In this document: positions 49,348 to 56,732 of the stretch, one piece after another
How the letters are laid out: the number at the start of each line of letters is the position of its first letter
How positions within the stretch are numbered: position 1 is the stretch's first letter
Assembly (NCBI RefSeq): GCF_017312725.1
Contig: NZ_BOPO01000039.1
Span: 35,155 to 99,154 of the forward strand
Direction: 5' to 3'
Length of the DNA stretch: 64,000 bases
Source: Actinocatenispora comari
Lineage (GTDB): Bacteria > Actinomycetota > Actinomycetes > Mycobacteriales > Micromonosporaceae
Position numbers and translations under genes: made by a program
Notes under the pieces: generated by a model
The model's database searches: none
The model's input: the letters and a program-made list of their open reading frames with translations, nothing else
Told to the model about the DNA's origin: nothing

Positions 49348-50610
49348 GTGGTCGCGACGCGGGTACGGTCCTGGATGGTCCGCCGGGCAGGCGGAACACC
49401 GGTGCTGACCGTGCTGCCGTACCTGCTGCTGGCGTTCCTCGCCGCGATCACCGTGCCGGTCCAGCACGCCAACGGCGCCTCGCCGATCGTCGAGCTGGTC
49501 CTCGCCGCGGCGCTGGCCGGCTGGATGCTCTGGCTGTTCACCCTGCACCCCGGCTGGCGGGACCGGCCGGTGGTGATGGCGGTGTTCCTCGCCGGGGTGG
49601 TCGCGGTGACCATGGTGCTGGTGCTGCGGGCGCCCTGGTTCGGCTTCTTCACCCCCGCCGCCTACGTATACGCCTACCGGCTGGTGCGGTGGCCCGGACA
49701 GCTCGTCGCCGTCGCCGCGGTCGCGGTGGTCGCCGGCACCGCCCAGGCGTACGCGGTGCCGCTGGACGACGCGGCCGGCATCGCCACCTACGCCGCCATC
49801 GTGGTGGCCAACGCGCTGCCGATGTGCGGCTACGCCTGGCTGCGGCAGAACCTGGACCGCCAGGACCGGCAACGCCGGCAGGCGCTCGCCGAGGTCAGGG
49901 CCGCCAACGAACGGCTCGCGGCGAGCCTCGCGGACAACGCGGCGCTGCACCGGGCGCTGCTCGACCAGGCGCACCAGGCCGGCGTCGCCGCCGAACGGCA
50001 GCGACTGGCCCGCGAGATCCACGACACCATGGCGCAGGGGCTGACCGGCATCGTCACCCAGTTGCAGGCCGCCGAGCAGGCCGCCGACGAGCCGGTACGG
50101 TGGCGCCGGCACTTCGCCGCCGCGACCGCGCTGGCCCGGGAGAGCCTGACCGAGGCCCGCCGGTCGGTGCACGAGCTGCGGCCCGAACCGCTGGAGACCG
50201 GCCGGCTGTCCGAGGCGCTCGCCGAGGTCGCCCACCGCTGGTCGGCCCGCAGCGGGATCGACGCCCAGGTCACCACCACCGGTACGGTCCGGCCGATGGG
50301 CACCGACGCCGAGGTGGCGCTGCTGCGGGTGGCGCAGGAGGCGCTCGCCAACGTCGCCAAGCACGCCGGCGCCGGTCGCGTCGGGGTGACCCTGTCGTAT
50401 CTGGCGCACGAGGTGGCGCTGGACGTGCGGGACGACGGCCGCGGGTTCGATCCCACCGCACCGGCGGCCCGGCGTACCGACGGCGGGTTCGGGCTGGTGG
50501 CGATGCGGCAGCGGGTCGAGGCGCGGGCCGGTGAGCTCACCGTCGAGTCCGAGCCCGGCCTCGGCACCACCATCAGCGCGCGGATCCCCACCGCGGAGGA
50601 GGCAGGATGA
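49348..50610 (+). CDS. NarL-family sensor histidine kinase
   Basis: The 420-residue protein has five or so membrane helices (for example VLTVLPYLLLAFLAAITV, MAVFLAGVVAVTMVLVL) with no large external loop. The HisKA_3 H-box is ERQRLAREIHDTMAQGLTGIV, followed by the ATPase domain with VAQEALANVAKHA, VRDDGRGFDPTAP and GGFGLVAMRQRVEARAG. GAGGGGGGCAGC precedes the GTG at 49348; an in-frame GTG at 49267 is less supported. Its stop region is duplicated 38 bp downstream, and the response regulator follows. Confidence 0.92.
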   Translation: MVATRVRSWMVRRAGGTPVLTVLPYLLLAFLAAITVPVQHANGASPIVELVLAAALAGWMLWLFTLHPGWRDRPVVMAVFLAGVVAVTMVLVLRAPWFGFFTPAAYVYAYRLVRWPGQLVAVAAVAVVAGTAQAYAVPLDDAAGIATYAAIVVANALPMCGYAWLRQNLDRQDRQRRQALAEVRAANERLAASLADNAALHRALLDQAHQAGVAAERQRLAREIHDTMAQGLTGIVTQLQAAEQAADEPVRWRRHFAAATALARESLTEARRSVHELRPEPLETGRLSEALAEVAHRWSARSGIDAQVTTTGTVRPMGTDAEVALLRVAQEALANVAKHAGAGRVGVTLSYLAHEVALDVRDDGRGFDPTAPAARRTDGGFGLVAMRQRVEARAGELTVESEPGLGTTISARIPTAEEAG

Positions 50611-50649
50611 CCGACGACGCACTTCCCGCCGCGGAGGAGGCCGGATGAC
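50591..50649 (+). repeat. 21-bp duplication creating a 13-codon leader frame
   Basis: CCGCGGAGGAGGCAGGATGAC (50591-50611) recurs as CCGCGGAGGAGGCCGGATGAC (50629-50649), 20 of 21 identical. Each copy holds a ribosome-binding site and ATGA. The first copy opens a 13-residue frame (ATG 50607, MTDDALPAAEEAG, stop 50646-50648) whose stop overlaps the response-regulator ATG at 50645. The kinase stop overlaps the first ATG in the same way. Confidence 0.88.
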
Positions 50650-51292
50650 AGCTCCGGTACGGCTGCTGATCGCCGACGACCATCCGGTCGTCCGGGACGG
50701 CCTGAGCGGGATGTTCGCCGCCGACCCCGGGTTCGAGGTGGTCGGCGAGGCGTCGGACGGTGCCGAGGCGGTACGCCGGGCCGAGGCGCTGCGCCCCGAC
50801 GTGATCCTGCTCGACCTGCGAATGCCCGGGATGGACGGGGTCACCGCGATCACCGAACTGGCCCGGCGGCACATCGAGTCGCGGGTGCTGGTGCTCACCA
50901 CGTACGACACGGACGGCTACGTGCTGCCGGCGATCGAGGCCGGCGCCACCGGCTACCTGCTCAAGGACGCGCCGCGGGACGAACTGTTGAACGCCGTGCG
51001 GGCCGCGGCGGCGGGCCGCTCGGTGCTGGCGCCGTCGGTCGCCTCCCGGCTGATGCACCGGGTCCGCACCCCGGCCGCGGAACCGTTGAGCCGGCGCGAG
51101 ATCGAGGTGCTGGAGCTGGTCGCGGCCGGCACCACCAACCGCGAGCTCGCCGCCCGGCTGTTCATCAGCGAGGCCACGGTCAAGAGCCACCTGCTGAACA
51201 TCTACACCAAGCTCGGCGTCAACGACCGGGCTGCCGCCGTCGCGGAGGCGTTCCGCCGCGGACTGCTGGCGGTCGGCACCGACGAGCAGTGA
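50645..51292 (+). CDS. NarL/LuxR-family response regulator
   Basis: The 215-residue protein has a receiver domain (LLIADDHPVVRDGLSGM, phospho-Asp in VILLDLRMPGMDG, Lys in YLLKDAP) and a C-terminal LuxR helix-turn-helix (LSRREIEVLELVAAGTTNRELAARLFISEATVKSHLLNIYTKLG, in parts). GGAGGAGGCCGG precedes the ATG at 50645. It is translationally coupled to the kinase through the duplicated junction. Targets are unknown; the ABC exporter behind it is convergent. Confidence 0.95.
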   Translation: MTAPVRLLIADDHPVVRDGLSGMFAADPGFEVVGEASDGAEAVRRAEALRPDVILLDLRMPGMDGVTAITELARRHIESRVLVLTTYDTDGYVLPAIEAGATGYLLKDAPRDELLNAVRAAAAGRSVLAPSVASRLMHRVRTPAAEPLSRREIEVLELVAAGTTNRELAARLFISEATVKSHLLNIYTKLGVNDRAAAVAEAFRRGLLAVGTDEQ

Positions 51293-51333
51293 CCACGGTG
51301 GCGGCCCGGCCGAAGCCGGACCGCCACCGCCGC

Positions 51334-53304
51334 TCACACCGGGTCGGGATCGGTGACCGCCTCGGCGAACTGCGCCGCGTACAGCCGGGCATAGGCACCG
51401 TCGGCCGCGAGCAACTGGTCGTGCGTACCCTGCTCGACGATGTCGCCGTGCTCCATCACCAGGATCAGGTCGGCGTCGCGGATGGTGGACAGCCGGTGCG
51501 CGATGACGAAGCTGGTGCGGCCCGACCGCAGCGCGGTCATGCCGTGCTGGATCAGCACCTCGGTGCGGGTGTCCACCGAGCTGGTCGCCTCGTCCAGGAC
51601 CAGGATCGTCGGCTCGGTGATGAACGCGCGGGCGATGGTGAGCAGCTGCTTCTCCCCCGCGCTGACGTTGGAGCTCTCCTCGTCGAGCACCGTGTCGTAC
51701 CCGTCCGGCAGGGTGCGCACGAACCGGTCGACGTGGGTGGCCCGGGCTGCCTCGACGATCCGCTCCCGGGACACCCCGTCCACGCCGTAGCCGATGTTCT
51801 CGGCGATGGTGCCGCCGAACAGCCAGGTGTCCTGCAGCACCATGCCGATGCGGCGGCGCAGCTCGTCCCGGGACATCGTGCGGGTGTCGACGCCGTCCAG
51901 CGCGATCCGGCCGGAGTCCACCTCGTAGAACCGCATCAGCAGGTTGACCAGGGTGGTCTTGCCGGCCCCGGTCGGCCCGACGATGGCCACCGTCTGGCCC
52001 GGCTCGACCGCCAGGGACAGATCGGAGATCAGCGGCTTGTCCTTGGCGTACGAGAAGGACACGTGCTCGAACGCGACCCGCCCGGTCAGCTGGGCCGGTC
52101 GCTGCGGCTGGGCCGGGTCGGCCACCTGCTCGTCCGCGTCCAGCAGCTCGAACACCCGCTCCGCCGACGCCACCCCGGACTGCAGCAGGTTCGCCATCGC
52201 CGCCACCTGGGTGATCGGCTGGGTGAACTGCCGCGAGTACTGGATGAACGCCTGCACGTCACCCAGCGACAGGTTGCCGGACGCCACCCGCAACCCACCG
52301 ATCACCGCGACCAGCACGTAGTTGAGGTTGCCGATGAACATCATCGCCGGCTGCATGATGCCGGAGATGAACTGCGCCCTGAACGCCGAGGAGTACAACG
52401 CGTCGTTGTGCTCGGCGAACGTGTTCGACGCCTGCCGCTGCCGGCCGAACACCTTCACCAGCGCGTGCCCGGTGTACATCTCCTCGATGTGGGCGTTGAG
52501 CTTGCCGGTGCTGGCCCACTGCTTCAGGAACTGTGGCTGCGCCTTCTTGCCGATCACCATCGCGACCACCAGCGACACCGGCACCGTCACCACCGCCACC
52601 AGGGCGAGCAGCGGCGAGATGTACAGCATCATGATCAGCACGCCGACGATGGTCAGCAACGAGGTGACCAGCTGGCTGAGCGCCTGCTGCAGGGTCTGCG
52701 AGATGTTGTCGATGTCGTTGGTGGTGCGCGACAGCACCTCGCCGCGCGGTTGCGAGTCGAAGTAGCTCAACGGCAACCGGGACAGCTTCTCCTCGGTCAT
52801 CTGCCGCAACCGGAACGCCAGCCGCTGCACCACCGTCGCGGTCAGCCGGCCCTGCCAGACGCCGAGGCCGGCGGCCACCGCGAAGGCGAGCGCGGCGAAC
52901 AGCAGCACCCGGCCGACCGCGCCGAAGTCGATGCCCTGGCCGGGCACGAAGTGCATCGCACCGAGCATGTCGGCGATCTTGCTGTCGCCCTTGGCCCGCA
53001 ACCCGTCGATCACCTGCTGCTTGGTGACGGTGGCCGGGAACCGCCCGCCGATCACACCGCTGAAGATCACGTCGGTCGCGTGCCCGAGGATCTTCGGCCC
53101 GATGACCTGCAGGGCGACGCTGACCAGCCCGAGTGCCAGGATGGCGAACGCGCGGGCGCGGTCCGGCCGCATCATCCGGATCAGCCGCTTGCTGGAGGCG
53201 CCGAAGTGCATCGACTTCTCGGCCGGCATCATGCCGCCGCCCATGGGCCCGTGCCCACCGCCGCCCGGCCGGCGCCGCGGAACCGCTTCCTGACGCGCGC
53301 TCAT
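51334..53304 (-). CDS. ABC exporter half-transporter, second subunit (canonical NBD)
   Basis: The 656-residue protein has a Gly/Met/His-rich N-terminus (RRRPGGGGHGPMGGGMMPAE), six membrane helices and a nucleotide-binding domain. Walker A is VGPTGAGKTTLV, the signature VSAGEKQLLTIARAF, Walker B TILVLDEATSSVDT with the catalytic Glu, and the switch His in FVIAHRLSTI. It forms a heterodimer with the 53301-55031 product, whose stop overlaps its start by 4 bp. It probably exports drugs, lipids or peptides. The N-terminal Met/His/Gly stretch is unusual for the family. Confidence 0.94.
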   Translation of the reverse strand: MSARQEAVPRRRPGGGGHGPMGGGMMPAEKSMHFGASSKRLIRMMRPDRARAFAILALGLVSVALQVIGPKILGHATDVIFSGVIGGRFPATVTKQQVIDGLRAKGDSKIADMLGAMHFVPGQGIDFGAVGRVLLFAALAFAVAAGLGVWQGRLTATVVQRLAFRLRQMTEEKLSRLPLSYFDSQPRGEVLSRTTNDIDNISQTLQQALSQLVTSLLTIVGVLIMMLYISPLLALVAVVTVPVSLVVAMVIGKKAQPQFLKQWASTGKLNAHIEEMYTGHALVKVFGRQRQASNTFAEHNDALYSSAFRAQFISGIMQPAMMFIGNLNYVLVAVIGGLRVASGNLSLGDVQAFIQYSRQFTQPITQVAAMANLLQSGVASAERVFELLDADEQVADPAQPQRPAQLTGRVAFEHVSFSYAKDKPLISDLSLAVEPGQTVAIVGPTGAGKTTLVNLLMRFYEVDSGRIALDGVDTRTMSRDELRRRIGMVLQDTWLFGGTIAENIGYGVDGVSRERIVEAARATHVDRFVRTLPDGYDTVLDEESSNVSAGEKQLLTIARAFITEPTILVLDEATSSVDTRTEVLIQHGMTALRSGRTSFVIAHRLSTIRDADLILVMEHGDIVEQGTHDQLLAADGAYARLYAAQFAEAVTDPDPV

Positions 53305-55031
53305 GCTGCCTCCTGCTCGGTCAGCTGGGACAGCACGATCTCGCGGTACGTCTCGTTGCCGGCCATCAGTTCCTCGTGCGTGCCGGTACCGACGACACGA
53401 CCCTCGTCGAGCACGATGATGCGGTCGGCGTGCCGGATCGTCGCGACCCGCTGCGCCACGATCACCACCGTCGCCTCCCGGGTCTCGCCGACCAGCGCGG
53501 CGCGCAGCGCGGCGTCGGTGGCGTAGTCCAGCGCCGAGAACGAGTCGTCGAACAGGTAGATCTCCGGCTGCTGGACGAGCATCCGGGCGATCGCGAGCCG
53601 TTGCCGCTGGCCGCCGGAGACGTTCGACCCGCCCTGGCCGATCGGCGCGTCCAGCCCCTCCTCCATCGCCTCGACGAAGTCCCGGGCCTGCGCCACCTCC
53701 AGCGCGTGCCACAGCTGCTCGTCGGTGGCGTCCGGGTTGCCGTAGCGCAGGTTGCTCGCCACGGTGCCGGCGAACAGGTACGGCTTCTGCGGCACCATGC
53801 CGACCGTGCGGGACAGCAGCGCCGGGTCGAGCTGCCGGACGTCGACACCGTCGATCAGCACCTGCCCCCCGGTCGCGTCGAACAGCCGGGGCACCAGGTT
53901 GAGCAGGGTGGTCTTGCCGCTGCCGGTGGAGCCGATGATCGCGGTGGTCTCGCCGGCCCGGGCGGTCAGGTCGATGCCGGACAGTACCGGCTGCTCGGCG
54001 CCCGGGTAGCCGAACGCGACGTTGCGCAGTTCCAGCTCGCCGTGCACGGTCAGCTCGGTGACCGGGTCGGCCGCGACGGTGACCGTGGTCTCGGTGTCGA
54101 GCACCTCCTCGATGCGCTCGGCGCACACCTCGGCCCGCGGCACCATGATGAACATAAACGTCGCCATCATCACCGACATCAGGATCTGCATCAGGTAGCT
54201 CAGGAACGCGGTGAGCGCACCGATCTCCATGCCGTGACCGATCCGGTGCCCGCCGAACCACAGCACCGCGACGCTGGACAGGTTCATGATCAGCATGACC
54301 GCCGGGAACATGATCGCCATCAGCCGGCCGACCGCGAGCGAGACGTCCATCAGCTCGCCGTTGGCGTCGGCGAACCGGCGCTGCTCGTACCCGTCGCGGA
54401 CGAACGCGCGGATCACCCGGATGCCGGTGATCTGCTCGCGCATCACCCGGTTGACGGTGTCGATGCGCTTCTGCACGGTGCGAAACAGCGGCCGCATCTG
54501 GCGGATCACCAGCGTCACGACGACCACCAGGACCGGGACGATCACCAGCAGCAGCGCGGACAGCGGCACGTCCTGGTTGAGCGCCATCAGGATGCCGCCG
54601 ACGCACATGATCGGCGCCGACACCATCAGGGTCAGCGTGATCACCACGAGCAGCTGCACCTGTTGGACGTCGTTGGTGGTGCGGGTGATCAGCGACGGCG
54701 CGCCGAACTGGCCCACCTCCCGCACCGAGAAGCTCTGCACCCGGTCGAAGATGCCGGCCCGGATGTCGCGGCCGACGCCCATCGCGGTCTTCGCACCGAA
54801 GTAGACGGCGACCGCGGCGCAGACGATCTGGACCAGCGCGACCGCCAGCATGATCCCGCCGTAGCGCAGGATGTAGCCGGTGTCGCCCTTGATCACGCCG
54901 TTGTTGATGATGTCGGCGTTCAGCGTCGGCAGGTAGAGCGTCGCGAGCGTCTGCACGAACTGGAACACCACCACCAGCACGATGCTCTTGGTGTGCGGGC
55001 GCAGGTAGACCCGCAGCAGTCTGAGAAGCAC
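53301..55031 (-). CDS. ABC exporter half-transporter, first subunit (degenerate NBD)
   Basis: The 576-residue protein has six membrane helices and a nucleotide-binding domain with Walker A GSTGSGKTTLL and signature NVSGGQRQRLAIARM. Walker B reads IYLFDDSFSALD, so the catalytic Glu is Asp, and the switch region is VIVAQRVATI, with Gln for the usual His. This is the hallmark of the non-hydrolysing site in heterodimeric exporters such as BmrCD, LmrCD and TM287/288. The start is GTG at 55031 with GGGGAAGGTCGGT before it. The partner gene overlaps its end. Confidence 0.94.
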   Translation of the reverse strand: MLLRLLRVYLRPHTKSIVLVVVFQFVQTLATLYLPTLNADIINNGVIKGDTGYILRYGGIMLAVALVQIVCAAVAVYFGAKTAMGVGRDIRAGIFDRVQSFSVREVGQFGAPSLITRTTNDVQQVQLLVVITLTLMVSAPIMCVGGILMALNQDVPLSALLLVIVPVLVVVVTLVIRQMRPLFRTVQKRIDTVNRVMREQITGIRVIRAFVRDGYEQRRFADANGELMDVSLAVGRLMAIMFPAVMLIMNLSSVAVLWFGGHRIGHGMEIGALTAFLSYLMQILMSVMMATFMFIMVPRAEVCAERIEEVLDTETTVTVAADPVTELTVHGELELRNVAFGYPGAEQPVLSGIDLTARAGETTAIIGSTGSGKTTLLNLVPRLFDATGGQVLIDGVDVRQLDPALLSRTVGMVPQKPYLFAGTVASNLRYGNPDATDEQLWHALEVAQARDFVEAMEEGLDAPIGQGGSNVSGGQRQRLAIARMLVQQPEIYLFDDSFSALDYATDAALRAALVGETREATVVIVAQRVATIRHADRIIVLDEGRVVGTGTHEELMAGNETYREIVLSQLTEQEAA

Positions 55032-55421
55032 ACCGACCTTCCCCGTAGAAGCTCTATCACGTTAGTCGGACGATATATCGTTAACTGGCCGGCCGGCAAG
55101 TCGCCGAGCCGAAAGAAATCACCGGAATCTTTCGTCGGATGGCCCGCCGCGGCGACCGAGCCTACGTCGGCAGGACCGACATCGGCGACAACTTTCTCTC
55201 CGCGGCACGGCACACCCTAGCCCCGGCCTCCGACACCGTTCGGCGCCTCCGCACCCCGGCATCGAGAGCCCCGAGCGTCGAGAACCGTGGACTCGGAAAC
55301 CGGTGGACTCGGAAACCGGTGGACTCGGGAACCGTGGACTCGGGAACCGTGGACTCGGGAACGTGGGCGTCGGGGAACCGGGGGTGCCGGGAGCCGGGGG
55401 CGTCGGGAACTGCCGGCCGGC
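55032..55421. repeat. 390-bp gap with 14-16-bp tandem repeats
   Basis: No supportable gene lies here. The region near 55060-55140 is less GC-rich and probably holds the exporter promoter. From 55287 five tight units of GTGGACTCGGRAACCG occur (55287-55302, 55303-55318, 55319-55333, 55334-55348, 55349-55362), followed by degraded units to about 55412. Unit lengths vary (16, 16, 15, 15, 14), so the array does not keep a reading frame and is not CRISPR (no spacers). Confidence 0.85.
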
Positions 55422-56612
55422 TCAGCTCGGCCGTACCGGGCCGGAACCGGCCGGGGCGTGCGCGGCCACGGCGGCACCCATCCGGCGCACCACCTCGGTC
55501 AGGATCGGCGCCGACGTCGCGAAGTTGAGCCGGACGAAGCCGCGGCCGACCGCGCCGAAGTCCGCGCCGTCGTTGACCAGCACCCGTGCCTCGGCGGCGA
55601 AGAACGCGGCCGGATCGGCGACGCCCAGCTCCCGGCAGTCCAGCCAGGCGAGGTAGGTGGCCTCCGGCATCCGGTAGCGCACCGCCGGCAGGTGCTCGGC
55701 GAGCAGGTCGGCCAGCAGCCGGCGGTTACCGTCCAGATAGGACACCGTGTCGGCCAGCCAGCCGGCGCCGGCGGAGTACGCGGCGAGGTTCGCGACGATG
55801 CCGAGGGTGCTCGCGCCGAGGGTCTGCACGAGCGCCAGCGAATCCCAGCGCCGCGCGTCCGCCTCGCTGGTCAGCACCACCTGGGCGCACTTGAGCCCGG
55901 GCAGGTTCCAGCCCTTCGACGCCGAGACCAGGGTCACCGAGTGGCCGGCCGCGGCGAGCGACACGCTCGCGTACGGCACGTGCCGGGCGCCGGGATAGAC
56001 CAGCGGCGCGTGCACCTCGTCGGCGATCACCCGGGCACCCGGGTGCGCGTCGACCACCTCGGCGAGTGCGCGCAGCTCGTCGGCGCGGAACGTACGACCC
56101 AGCGGGTTGTGCGGGTTGCACAGGATCAGCGTGCCGGCGCCCGCGGCGAGGCCGGCGTCGATCGCGGCCAGGTCGTAGCTCGGCCCTGCCTGCGTCTCGA
56201 CCAGCGGCACCGGCACGACCTCGCGCCCGCAGACGCGCGTCACCTCGAAGAACGGCGGGTACGACGGCGTCGGTACCAGCACCGCGCTGCCCGGTGCCGA
56301 GTAGAGCCCGATGGCGAGCTCGATGCCGCGCAGGATGTCCGGCAGCAACCGGATCCGCTCCGCCGGTACGGCCAGTCCGCGCTCGGCGAGCACCGCGGCG
56401 GTCGCGGCCGGCAGCCCGGTGCTCGCGTCGTCCGGCGGGTAGCCGGTGTAGCCGCGGGCCACGGCGTCGCGCAGGGCCGCGTCGATCGCCGGCGCCGGCG
56501 GGTAGTCCATCTCGGCCACCCAGGCGGCCAGCACGTCGGGTTCCGGCCGGGTCCACTTGATGCTCCCGCGCCGCCGGAGCTCGTCGACCCGCAGCGTGTC
56601 GTAGCTGTGCAC
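55422..56612 (-). CDS. MalY/PatB-type PLP aminotransferase or C-S lyase
   Basis: The 396-residue protein is a fold-type I PLP enzyme of the MalY/PatB group: RRRGSIKWTRP and WVAEMDYPPAP at the N-terminus, then YTGYPPDD, LCNPHNPLGRTF, VIADEVHAPLVYPG, the PLP Lys in SASKGWNLPGLKCAQ and FVRLNFATS with the carboxylate-binding Arg. Members cleave cystathionine or other C-S bonds; some are aminotransferases. The GTG at 56612 follows GGGAGGGGCACC. The gene is divergent from the helicase gene. Confidence 0.92.
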   Translation of the reverse strand: MHSYDTLRVDELRRRGSIKWTRPEPDVLAAWVAEMDYPPAPAIDAALRDAVARGYTGYPPDDASTGLPAATAAVLAERGLAVPAERIRLLPDILRGIELAIGLYSAPGSAVLVPTPSYPPFFEVTRVCGREVVPVPLVETQAGPSYDLAAIDAGLAAGAGTLILCNPHNPLGRTFRADELRALAEVVDAHPGARVIADEVHAPLVYPGARHVPYASVSLAAAGHSVTLVSASKGWNLPGLKCAQVVLTSEADARRWDSLALVQTLGASTLGIVANLAAYSAGAGWLADTVSYLDGNRRLLADLLAEHLPAVRYRMPEATYLAWLDCRELGVADPAAFFAAEARVLVNDGADFGAVGRGFVRLNFATSAPILTEVVRRMGAAVAAHAPAGSGPVRPS

Positions 56613-56732
56613 GGTGCCCCTCCCTGCCGCCGGGCGCGGCGCGATCCGCCGGGCCGCCGGGGCGGCCGCCCGCCCTGCCGACGGTATCCGTGGCGACCGG
56701 GACGGCGCGATGGGACATGTCATACTCCCGGC

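Noticed and set aside
55287..55412. CRISPR-like array
   Set aside because: Repeats are directly adjacent with no unique spacers and change length; no cas genes nearby.
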